NCBI RefSeq assembly: GCF_900104845.1
Contig: NZ_FNSR01000001.1
Coordinates: forward strand, 2,666,001 to 2,730,000
From: Paraburkholderia caballeronis
GTDB taxonomy: Bacteria; Pseudomonadota; Gammaproteobacteria; Burkholderiales; Burkholderiaceae
Direction: 5' to 3'
DNA length: 64,000 nt
Shown here piece after piece: positions 32,896 to 39,398 of this stretch. The notes beneath the pieces are model-generated. The model saw only the letters and a list, made by a program, of their open reading frames with translations, had not been told where the DNA came from and ran no database searches. The position numbers were made by a program, and so were the translations under genes. How positions within the stretch are numbered: the first letter of the stretch is position 1; each line of letters begins with the position of its first letter.

Positions 32896-33117
32896 ATGTC
32901 AAAGCTGAAAGTCCGGCCCAACGATTTCGCCATGTGGCTGGGCGCGCGCCTGCTCGCTGAATCGAACATCGACGGGGAGCAACCGTGCAACGCGCCCGAA
33001 ACGACAATGACCTCCTCCGCGCCGCGCGGCCCGCGCTCGTTCGCGTCCGGATTGCGGTTTGCCTTGGTGTCGTCGCATGCGGGCTCGCGTACGGCTGGCT
33101 CTTCGCGCAATAGCTGA
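32896..33117 (+). CDS. First small early gene, hypothetical
   Basis: The ATG at 32896 with GGGAGCGAG upstream gives 73 residues: MSKLKVRPNDFAMWLGARLL, then a low-complexity Ser/Pro/Arg tail. The first 30 residues look like a real protein; the tail overlaps the next frame (32985-33113) and may be noise. It is the first ORF after the pL-like promoter. Family unknown. Confidence 0.4.
   Translation: MSKLKVRPNDFAMWLGARLLAESNIDGEQPCNAPETTMTSSAPRGPRSFASGLRFALVSSHAGSRTAGSSRNS
32985..33113 (+). CDS. Tiny membrane protein, GTG start
   Basis: The 42-residue frame starts at GTG after GGGGAG. It has an Arg-rich N-terminus and a C-terminal membrane helix (IAVCLGVVACGLAYGWLFA). It overlaps the preceding frame. 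Such one-helix mini-proteins are common in phage early regions. Supported only by the ribosome site and helix. Confidence 0.4.
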   Translation: MQRARNDNDLLRAARPALVRVRIAVCLGVVACGLAYGWLFAQ

Positions 33118-33122
33118 CCGCC

Positions 33123-33278
33123 ATGAAGCACTTCGAATCTAGGCGGCACTGGGAAATCGTTCTCCTCGCCACGAAGATGCTCGAGCTCGTATGCGTGAAC
33201 CCGTGCGAGCCGAATCCGCTTCGCCGTGTCTGGAAGATCGCTCGAGAAACGGATTACTCGCGCATTTGCCTTCAGTAG
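33123..33278 (+). CDS. Small hypothetical early protein, 51 aa
   Basis: The frame begins MKHFESRRHWEIVLLATKML and ends YSRICLQ. Composition is protein-like, with an amphipathic helix and three cysteines. It is packed between two other tiny genes, with 9 bp upstream spacing and a strong GGAGG for the next gene just after its stop. Family unknown. Confidence 0.5.
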   Translation: MKHFESRRHWEIVLLATKMLELVCVNPCEPNPLRRVWKIARETDYSRICLQ

Positions 33279-33290
33279 CTGGAGGGCCCC

Positions 33291-33404
33291 ATGCATCCGA
33301 TCCTGTACGTAATCGCGGCATTTGGCCTTGTGTTTTCTTGGGCACTCGGTTGGGCCTGCGGTCGATCGACTGCACCGAATGCTCGATCAAGGATCGGTGA
33401 CTGA
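33291..33404 (+). CDS. Tiny membrane protein, 37 aa
   Basis: The ATG at 33291 is preceded by an excellent GGAGGG site. The product is a single hydrophobic helix (YVIAAFGLVFSWALGWACG) followed by a short basic tail. It could act on the host membrane early in infection. No family assigned. Confidence 0.5.
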   Translation: MHPILYVIAAFGLVFSWALGWACGRSTAPNARSRIGD

Positions 33405-33502
33405 GTTTTCGCATGCCGGACGTAGTGACGAACGTCGCGAAATCGAAACGGTTAGCGCCCTTCGGCAAGGCGGCATTCCAATCCACCCGAGAGGCAGACG
33501 AC

Positions 33503-33781
33503 ATGAACACCGCAACGCCCCTGCAGATCGACCTGAAGGAAGTCGAATCTTCGCAGATCCACTCGATCGGCTACGACGCTGCATCGAAGACGCTCGCTAT
33601 CCGCTTCCGCAACCGTTCGACCGGTGCGCCGACGACGCTCTACCACTACGCGAACGTCACGCCGGAGGACTTCGTCGCGTTCGACGAAGCCGAGTCGAAG
33701 GGCTCGCACTTCGGCAAGCACATCAAGCCGTACGACGTGAAGTTCCCGTTCCAGAAGATCAACGAGAGCGCTACGGCATGA
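33503..33781 (+). CDS. KTSC domain protein
   Basis: The start ATG at 33503 has GAGAGGCAG upstream and gives 92 residues. The KTSC fold is clear: SSQIHSIGYDAASKTLAIRF, then TLYHYANVTPEDFVAFDEAE and KGSHFGKHIKPYDVKF. KTSC is also found fused to Lys-tRNA synthetases; in phages it is free-standing and its role is unknown. Its stop codon lies 28 bp before the structured RNA candidate. Confidence 0.85.
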   Translation: MNTATPLQIDLKEVESSQIHSIGYDAASKTLAIRFRNRSTGAPTTLYHYANVTPEDFVAFDEAESKGSHFGKHIKPYDVKFPFQKINESATA

Positions 33782-33808
33782 GCCGGCGTGCCGGCGCGGC
33801 CGGCACCT

Positions 33809-33983
33809 TCAGTGAATGGTTTTGTGCGGCGTGGAAAGACGGAGACACGCGCGGAAGGGAACCCCTCTGCGGGGCCTGAGTTGAGAGCCGGTAACGATCC
33901 GCGAGAACGCGGGGGACCCGGAGCCGCGGCAGGACAACTCTGCCAGAAGCCGGGTAGCGTCCGGCCACAGAACCATTCACTGA
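33809..33983 (+). ncRNA. Structured RNA candidate closed by an 18-bp terminal stem
   Basis: The 234-bp gap between two genes contains two arms that pair over 18 bp with one G-U (33809-33826 with 33966-33983). Inside are at least five more stems: 33829-33833/33846-33850, 33862-33865/33871-33874, 33888-33892/33916-33921 enclosing 33899-33903/33908-33912 (loop AGAA), 33928-33932/33940-33944, and 33949-33953/33961-33965. No ORF crosses convincingly. It could be a regulatory ncRNA, a leader of the next gene, or a small mobile RNA element. It does not match an RNA family I can name. Strand is set by the flanking genes. Confidence 0.65.
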
Positions 33984-34015
33984 GGGCAAGTTCCCTGTTT
34001 AGTTTGGAGTACGTG

Positions 34016-34312
34016 ATGGACGATTCGAATTCGAGCGAACAAAAATCAAGGCCGGCAGCCGGCTCGTGGCATGCCGAGTATTGGAGTTGCCATGCCAAGA
34101 CTACCGTTCTCACGATCGATCCTACCGCAAATGTCACTGGGAAGCGTGTTATCGCCGAGTGCGACACCGAAGAAGACGCACGCCTCATCGCTGCTGCGCC
34201 GGATCTTCTCGCACTGCTCATCGAGCTTGTCGACATCGAGGGTCCGCTCCCCGGTAATGCCCAATGGAACGGGAAGGTCCGTGATGCTATCGCCATGGCA
34301 ACGGGTGAATGA
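34016..34312 (+). CDS. Hypothetical phage protein, 98 aa
   Basis: The start ATG at 34016 after TTGGAG gives a 98-residue protein. WHAEYWSCHAKTTVLTIDPT and CDTEEDARLIAAAPDLLALL are recognisable as the frequent phage 'AxAARLIAAAPDLL' type of hypothetical protein found in many prophage early regions. Function unknown. It follows the structured RNA by 32 bp and its stop overlaps the next start. Confidence 0.7.
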   Translation: MDDSNSSEQKSRPAAGSWHAEYWSCHAKTTVLTIDPTANVTGKRVIAECDTEEDARLIAAAPDLLALLIELVDIEGPLPGNAQWNGKVRDAIAMATGE

Positions 34313-34440
34313 TGGCCATCCCAACCAACAGGCACCTGGAATACGTGTCCGCGCTCTATGGCGTGCTCGTCGGCGCCAGTGCGACCCTAATCGCGGTTCT
34401 CAGCCTGTACGTCTATTTCGGAGCACCCACATGTCCCTGA
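34312..34440 (+). CDS. Tiny membrane protein, 42 aa
   Basis: The ATG at 34312 overlaps the previous TGA. The product has one membrane helix (YGVLVGASATLIAVLSLYVY). Its stop overlaps the next gene start by 10 bp. The coupled overlaps on both sides support expression. Confidence 0.5.
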   Translation: MAIPTNRHLEYVSALYGVLVGASATLIAVLSLYVYFGAPTCP

Positions 34441-34667
34441 TCAATATCGATCTTCGCCACGTGCGCACTGGAGTGCGACTGACGCACGCGGAAATTGCCG
34501 AGGCCGCATACCTGGCGCTTTGCATCCGGACTGCGAACCGCCAGCGCGCCGCAAAAGAAGCGCTGAACCGGCGAGGCATCACGCCGCGCACTCCCATCGG
34601 CACCGGTTACGTGCCGCCGGCCGTCGCACGCGTCTTCACCCATTCGAACGTGCGGGGACTGGCGTGA
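34431..34667 (+). CDS. Small hypothetical basic protein, 78 aa
   Basis: The ATG at 34431 follows GGAGCACCCAC. The helical N-terminus (VRLTHAEIAEAAYLALCIRT) and basic C-terminus with RTPIGTGYVPPAVARVF suggest a nucleic-acid or membrane-associated protein. Family unknown. The stop overlaps the next start (TGATG). Confidence 0.6.
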   Translation: MSLINIDLRHVRTGVRLTHAEIAEAAYLALCIRTANRQRAAKEALNRRGITPRTPIGTGYVPPAVARVFTHSNVRGLA

Positions 34668-34822
34668 TGCGCCGATTCGCAAAGTGGGCGGACCGCAACC
34701 CGCTTCTGGCCGTCTGGCTCGGGCTGATCGCATGCCTCGCGCTGGTGCTTTTCGCGCACGCAATGCTCGACACAGTTCCACAGTCGTCGCGCGTTTCCGT
34801 ATCCACGTCCAGCGCTACCTGA
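34667..34822 (+). CDS. Tiny membrane protein, 51 aa
   Basis: An N-terminal basic segment is followed by a strong membrane helix (LLAVWLGLIACLALVLFAHA) and a Ser-rich tail. Its start overlaps the previous stop by one base. It is the fourth one-helix mini-protein in this 1.9-kb stretch. Confidence 0.55.
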   Translation: MRRFAKWADRNPLLAVWLGLIACLALVLFAHAMLDTVPQSSRVSVSTSSAT

Positions 34823-34828
34823 ATCACC

Positions 34829-35698
34829 ATGGAACAAGTGATGAACTCCGCCACGTTCGCCGACGTCGTCGACGTCGAAGCTGCCGAAGCTCCCGCAGTA
34901 TCGGTACCGGCGCTGAATGCCAGCCGCACTGCGATTGCTGTCGCCACGCCGGCCGATTTACTCCGAATCGCAGTCGAGAACGGTGCCGATCTCGATCGCC
35001 TCGAAAAGTTGATGCAACTGCAGGAGCGCTGGGAAGCGCACGAGGCACGCAAGGCGTTCGTTACGGCCATGGCTGCCTTCAAGCGCGAACCGATCGAAAT
35101 CTACAAGCGCAAGCAGGTCGGCTACAAGACGAAGGAAGGTGACTTCGTCGGCTACAAGCACGCTGAACTGTCGGACGTGACAGACGCGATTGCGCCAGTC
35201 ATGGCGCGGCACGGCCTCAGCTTCGACTGGGATATCCACCAGGCAAGCGGCTCGATTACCGTCGACTGCATCGTCACGCATGTGCTCGGCCATTCGAAGA
35301 AAGTCACGATGACCGGCGCGCCCGACACCAGCGGGAAGAAGAACCTGATCCAGCAGGCGGCGAGCACGATCACCTATCTCCAGCGCTACACGCTGCTCGC
35401 GGTGACCGGGATGTCAACGAAGGATGAGGACGACGACGGCGCCGGCGGTGCCGATGAGCAGTCGGAAGATACCGCGCAGGCACAACGTGCCAACGAGCGC
35501 CCGGCCGCGCGCGCAGCGCAGTCTCAATCCGCCCCCTATGACCAGAAAAAATTCGACGCGAACAAGGACCAGTGGCGCGAATTCGTGAAGTCCGGCCGCA
35601 AGACGCCGGCGCAAATGATCAAGTTCATCGAATCGAAGGGCGCGAAGCTCACGGAAGATCAGCAATTGACGATTGATAGCTGGGCGCACGAGGACTGA
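34829..35698 (+). CDS. erf: ERF-family single-strand annealing protein
   Basis: The 289-residue protein has the ERF core: WEAHEARKAFVTAMAAFKRE, GYKHAELSDVTDAIAPVMAR and NLIQQAASTITYLQRYTLLA, then an acidic linker and a C-terminal basic SAPYDQKKFDANKDQWREFV domain. ERF proteins anneal single-stranded DNA and circularise or recombine phage genomes. It pairs with the YqaJ exonuclease (36344-37960), from which it is separated by a homing endonuclease gene. Confidence 0.92.
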   Translation: MEQVMNSATFADVVDVEAAEAPAVSVPALNASRTAIAVATPADLLRIAVENGADLDRLEKLMQLQERWEAHEARKAFVTAMAAFKREPIEIYKRKQVGYKTKEGDFVGYKHAELSDVTDAIAPVMARHGLSFDWDIHQASGSITVDCIVTHVLGHSKKVTMTGAPDTSGKKNLIQQAASTITYLQRYTLLAVTGMSTKDEDDDGAGGADEQSEDTAQAQRANERPAARAAQSQSAPYDQKKFDANKDQWREFVKSGRKTPAQMIKFIESKGAKLTEDQQLTIDSWAHED

Positions 35699-35699
35699 G

Positions 35700-36347
35700 A
35701 TGGCGAAGACTTCTCGACACGCTGGGGTCTCGTGGAACACCGCTATGTCCAAATGGGCCGCGCAAGTTCGCTTCAGGCGGGATCTTCACCACTTGGGATT
35801 CTTCGAGAATGAAGAAGAGGCTCATCGGGTTGTAGTCCGCTTCAAGGTAGACAACAAGATCGTCAAGGCGGATGGCTCGCGGCCTAGCGTTCTTGAGGCT
35901 TTCCGATACGACGACGGCCGTCTTGTCTGCCAATACAACCTGATGAAGCACTCCGTTGGCGACATTGTCGGGTATGTCGAGCCTGAGACCGGCTATGTGC
36001 AGATCGGGTACGGATCGCAGTCATACCGAGCCCATCGCCTTGTGTGGCAAATGATGGTCGGTCCGATTCCAGCCGGCAATGAGATTGACCATATCAATGG
36101 GGACAAGGCCGACAACCGAATTGAGAACTTGCGCATCGTGTCGCGGGCAGAGAACGCAAAGAATCTCAGTTTGCAGACTCGGAACAAGACGGGCGTTCCC
36201 GGGGTTGCTTTCATCAACAACCATTACCGGGTGACGATCGGATCGGAATATCTCGGCTACTTCGATTCTCTCGACGAAGCGGTCCAGATTCGCAAATCCG
36301 CCGAAGCCAGACTCGGCTATCACGCAAACCATGGACGGACGAAATGA
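35700..36347 (+). CDS. Free-standing HNH homing endonuclease with AP2 domains
   Basis: The 215-residue protein has an N-terminal AP2-like part (GVSWNTAMSKWAAQVRF), a central HNH_3 block (YRAHRLVWQMMVGPIPAGNE, IDHINGDKADNRIENLRIVS) and a C-terminal AP2 part (TGVPGVAFINNHYRVTIGSE). This is the standard phage homing endonuclease build. It is wedged with 1-4 bp spacing between erf and the exonuclease, which normally form a unit, so it is probably an inserted selfish gene. Its composition is AT-richer than its neighbours. Confidence 0.88.
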   Translation: MAKTSRHAGVSWNTAMSKWAAQVRFRRDLHHLGFFENEEEAHRVVVRFKVDNKIVKADGSRPSVLEAFRYDDGRLVCQYNLMKHSVGDIVGYVEPETGYVQIGYGSQSYRAHRLVWQMMVGPIPAGNEIDHINGDKADNRIENLRIVSRAENAKNLSLQTRNKTGVPGVAFINNHYRVTIGSEYLGYFDSLDEAVQIRKSAEARLGYHANHGRTK

Positions 36348-37960
36348 TTGAACGCATCACCCACGACCTTGTTCAGGGGTCTCCCGAATGGATGGAGTTC
36401 CGCCTGAAACACTTCGGCGCGAGCGAAGCCGCAGCAATGCTTGGCCTCTCGACGAAGGTCAAGCGCAACGAACTGCTGCACATGAAGTACACCGGCACGC
36501 CGAAGGAGTTCAGCGATTGGGTGCAGGAGCACATCCTCGACAAGGGGCACGAAGTCGAAGCTCTCGCGCGTCCGATCGTGGAAGAGATGCTCGGCGAGGA
36601 CCTCTATCCGATGGTCTTTTCCCTCGGCCGGATGTCTGCGTCGTGCGACGGCCTGACGATGATTGAGGACACCGCCTGGGAAAACAAGCAGTTCAACCAG
36701 AGCCTGTACGCGTCGATCGAGAACGGCGTACTGCCGGAAGAGCACATGCCGCAGGCGCAACAGGTGCTGTTCGTGACCGGCGCCAAGCGACTGATCTTCA
36801 CGTGCTCGGACGGCACCGAATCCGGCACGGTCTGGATGGAAGTGCTTCCGGACGCGATGTGGTTCGATCGCCTGTGTGCCGGCTGGGCACAGTTCGAAAA
36901 GGATCTCGCGACCTACGAACCGCGTGAGATTAAAGAGAAGCCGCAGGCAGAAGCGATCATGGGCCTGCCGACACTTGCCGTCCAGATCAAGGGCGAAGTG
37001 GTCGCGAGCAACCTGCCGCGCTTCCGTGCGGCGGCCGAGACGTTCATCGCGAACATCAAAACCGACCTCCAGACCGACGAGGATTTCGCGAACGCCGAAG
37101 AGACGGTGAAGTTCTGCGAAAAAGCCGAAAAGGAACTGGAGGTCGCGAAGAACGCTGCGATCGCTCAGACAGCCAGCATCGACGATCTGATGCGCACCCT
37201 CGACCATATCAAGGCGCAGTTGCGAGACAAGCGCCTTGGCCTCGACAAGTTGGTCAAGAAGCGGAAGGACGAGATCAAGACCGAGATCGTGCAGGACGGC
37301 CGTAAGGCGTACGCGGCGCACGTCGACGCACTGAACGCGGAACTCGGTGCCGTGAAGCTCGACATCGCCGCGCCGGACTTCATCACTGCGGCCAAGAACA
37401 AGCGCACGCTCGCGAGCCTGCACGAGGCGATCGACACCGCAGTTGCGAACGGCAAAATCGCCGCCGATGCCGCCGCGAAGGACCTGCGCGCGAAACTGCA
37501 ATGGTTCGCCGCGCACGATGAGCACGCGTTCCTGTTCCGCGATCTGCAAACGCTTATCCAAAAGCCAGCCGACGATTTCCAACTCGTCGTGACGTCGCGC
37601 ATCGCCGAGCACAAGCGGCAAGAGGCCGAGAAAGAAGATCGTCGCAAAGCCGCCGAAGCAGCGGAAGCACAACGCGTAGCTGCCGCCGCCGAAGCGGCAA
37701 AGCAGGTACAGGCGGAAGCCCCGGCCGTCGAGACGTCCAGCAAGCCCGCAGAAGAGTCGGTGGCCGCCACGCTCGCCCCGACCGCCCGCGACGGCGCAAA
37801 GGCTGCCAGCGCTCCCGCGCGCCGCATTCCGCGCCCGACTGCCGCAGACATCCTCGACGTCCTCGCCGAGCACTACGGCGCGACGCTGCAACAGGTCGCC
37901 GCCCTCCTGTCGACGATGGACTTCAAGGCCGAACTCGCGCGCTTCGAAGCGACCGCCTAA
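36344..37960 (+). CDS. YqaJ-type recombination exonuclease with coiled-coil extension
   Basis: The 538-residue protein has the lambda-exo-like YqaJ domain in the first 210 residues: RITHDLVQGSPEWMEFRLKH, FGASEAAAMLGLS, and the catalytic IEDTAWENKQFNQ (Asp-Glu-x-Lys). About 200 residues of coiled-coil and an Ala/Glu/Lys-rich linker follow, then a short C-terminal helical domain. The 5'-3' exonuclease would supply single strands to Erf. The extension is much longer than lambda Exo (226 aa) and may hold partners. Confidence 0.9.
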   Translation: MIERITHDLVQGSPEWMEFRLKHFGASEAAAMLGLSTKVKRNELLHMKYTGTPKEFSDWVQEHILDKGHEVEALARPIVEEMLGEDLYPMVFSLGRMSASCDGLTMIEDTAWENKQFNQSLYASIENGVLPEEHMPQAQQVLFVTGAKRLIFTCSDGTESGTVWMEVLPDAMWFDRLCAGWAQFEKDLATYEPREIKEKPQAEAIMGLPTLAVQIKGEVVASNLPRFRAAAETFIANIKTDLQTDEDFANAEETVKFCEKAEKELEVAKNAAIAQTASIDDLMRTLDHIKAQLRDKRLGLDKLVKKRKDEIKTEIVQDGRKAYAAHVDALNAELGAVKLDIAAPDFITAAKNKRTLASLHEAIDTAVANGKIAADAAAKDLRAKLQWFAAHDEHAFLFRDLQTLIQKPADDFQLVVTSRIAEHKRQEAEKEDRRKAAEAAEAQRVAAAAEAAKQVQAEAPAVETSSKPAEESVAATLAPTARDGAKAASAPARRIPRPTAADILDVLAEHYGATLQQVAALLSTMDFKAELARFEATA

Positions 37961-37987
37961 ACCCCCTTCACACAAGGAATCTGCGTC

Positions 37988-38641
37988 ATGTCCGAGTTTC
38001 GATTCTTCAAAATCAAGATGAAGGTCACCAGCGTGAATGTTCGACAGGAGTTGCACGGCGACGAGCATCGCCTCGCGATGGACATCGGTCTGGAGTTCAA
38101 CCAGTCGAACCGCTCGCTCGACAAACTCGACGGCCGGCTCGTCCAGACCTTCTACTGGAAGAATCCGGCCGGCGCGCAGCAGGAAGACCTCGAAGGCGTC
38201 GAGCGCGTCACCGATTACCCGAATCTCCGCTTCGAGCACCTCGCGATGCCGGTGAAGTGGCTGGAGGAGTTCTCCGAGGGTGCGTTCCGTATCCACCACG
38301 GTGACGATGGCGCGAACGACATCGTTATGCGCGACGTCGACATCAACAACATCCGCTTCTCGGCGAAGGAAGGCGGCACTACGACGTACAGTGTGCGCAT
38401 CCAGTGTCATCCCGATGAAGCGGATGTGGCGCGCGTCTGCACGGTTCTCCAGAGCGAGGTCACCGGCACGATCGATTCCGATCCCGACGATGAAGAGCCG
38501 GATACGGCGCCGCTAACGGCTAAAGAGCCGACGAAGTCCAACGCGCCGAGACGGGGCAAGAAGAGCCAGCAGGACGCCTTCGACGCTCAGCGAGTGCAGG
38601 ACATCAAGAACGCGATGACGTCCCTCGACGCGTCGCAATGA
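37988..38641 (+). CDS. Hypothetical recombination-module protein
   Basis: The 217-residue protein has a beta-rich N-terminal domain (FRFFKIKMKVTSVNVRQEL, RLAMDIGLEFNQSNRSLDKL) and a charged C-terminal tail with an acidic patch (DSDPDDEEPD). It follows the exonuclease by 27 bp. Size, beta fold and tail could suit a single-strand binding protein, but this is inference; I know no family name. Confidence 0.65.
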   Translation: MSEFRFFKIKMKVTSVNVRQELHGDEHRLAMDIGLEFNQSNRSLDKLDGRLVQTFYWKNPAGAQQEDLEGVERVTDYPNLRFEHLAMPVKWLEEFSEGAFRIHHGDDGANDIVMRDVDINNIRFSAKEGGTTTYSVRIQCHPDEADVARVCTVLQSEVTGTIDSDPDDEEPDTAPLTAKEPTKSNAPRRGKKSQQDAFDAQRVQDIKNAMTSLDASQ

Positions 38642-38743
38642 CCGAACGCTCTGCCGCCAGCCACGGTGTAGCGGGATGCCCCCTCCCGTACGGATCCCGG
38701 TAAGCGCTGAGCGGTAGAGCCTCATTCAAGAACGAGTGAACCT

Positions 38744-38926
38744 ATGACCACGCAAGACGCTATCTGGAAAGCGCTGACGCGGCTCGAACACGCCGATCTG
38801 TCCAGCGTCGACCGCGAACTGCTCCGACCTGCGTTCGCCGCCATGCACGGCGCTCAGGCCATCCGTATCCCCGATCGCGTCGTCGCGCGCATCCGGCATC
38901 TGGATGCGACGCAGCCGCGCGAGTGA
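38744..38926 (+). CDS. Small helical hypothetical protein
   Basis: The 60-residue protein begins MTTQDAIWKALTRLEHADLS and ends HLDATQPRE. It has a protein-like composition with GC-rich third codon positions. The upstream ribosome site is weak (GAGTGAAC). Unknown family. Confidence 0.5.
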   Translation: MTTQDAIWKALTRLEHADLSSVDRELLRPAFAAMHGAQAIRIPDRVVARIRHLDATQPRE

Positions 38927-39020
38927 GAAGTCCCGTGGCGCAGCTGCCCGAGGCTGCGTCGCGTGTGTTTGGCCGCGCCTGTATGGGCGGTCCTTTTTCG
39001 CAGTCCTTTTGGAGATTGAA

Positions 39021-39359
39021 ATGCAAAACCAGTTTCGCCAAGGTGATGTCCTCATCGAGCGCGTCGACGCGCTGCCCGATGCGCCGCTGACTGAAGTTCT
39101 CGCCGATGGCCGCGTCGTGCTGGCATATGGTGAAGTTACCGGCCACGCGCACGCGATCTATCCGGAAGCGGGTGTGCTGCCCGCAAAGCTGTGGGATGCG
39201 GACGCCGAACGCTTCCTGCAAGTGATGGAGCGCACGTCGATCCGGCACGAAGAGCATGGCGCGATCCCGCTCGAGCCCGGCATCTACCGTGTCTCCAAGT
39301 TCGGTGCAGGCACGCAGCGCGAATACAGCCCCGAGGAAATCCGCAGCGTCGCCGACTGA
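39021..39359 (+). CDS. Hypothetical protein paired with the repeat protein
   Basis: The start ATG at 39021 has GGAG 8 bp upstream; 112 residues. Blocks: FRQGDVLIERVDALPDAP, GEVTGHAHAIYPEAGVL, EHGAIPLEPGIYRVSKFGAG. Short proteins of this type commonly precede genes with the DUF6745-like domain, in phages and elsewhere (from memory), suggesting a functional pair. Conserved His and Glu residues (GHAHAI, HEEHG) look like a metal site in a cupin-like fold. Function unknown. Confidence 0.75.
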   Translation: MQNQFRQGDVLIERVDALPDAPLTEVLADGRVVLAYGEVTGHAHAIYPEAGVLPAKLWDADAERFLQVMERTSIRHEEHGAIPLEPGIYRVSKFGAGTQREYSPEEIRSVAD

Positions 39360-39398
39360 TCGGCGCTCGACCCGACACCCCACCACCACGAGGCAATC

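Noticed and set aside
33322..33879. Open frame overlapping the KTSC gene and the RNA region
   Set aside because: It is in another frame from the KTSC domain, with Arg/His/Pro-rich shadow composition.
33809..33983. Group II intron reading of the structured RNA (GTGCG near the 5' arm)
   Set aside because: The element is far too short, lacks a domain V hairpin and has no intron-encoded protein; GTGCG is a chance match.
36320..38410. A 696-codon minus-strand open frame opposite the YqaJ exonuclease
   Set aside because: The plus-strand gene has clear domain motifs; the antisense frame is composition-driven and starts or ends at no sensible site.
38695..38735. tRNA-like D-arm (GCTGAGCGGTAGAGCC followed by an ATTCAAGAA loop)
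   Set aside because: No acceptor stem, T-arm or CCA can be formed around it; it is at best a chance resemblance or a fragment.
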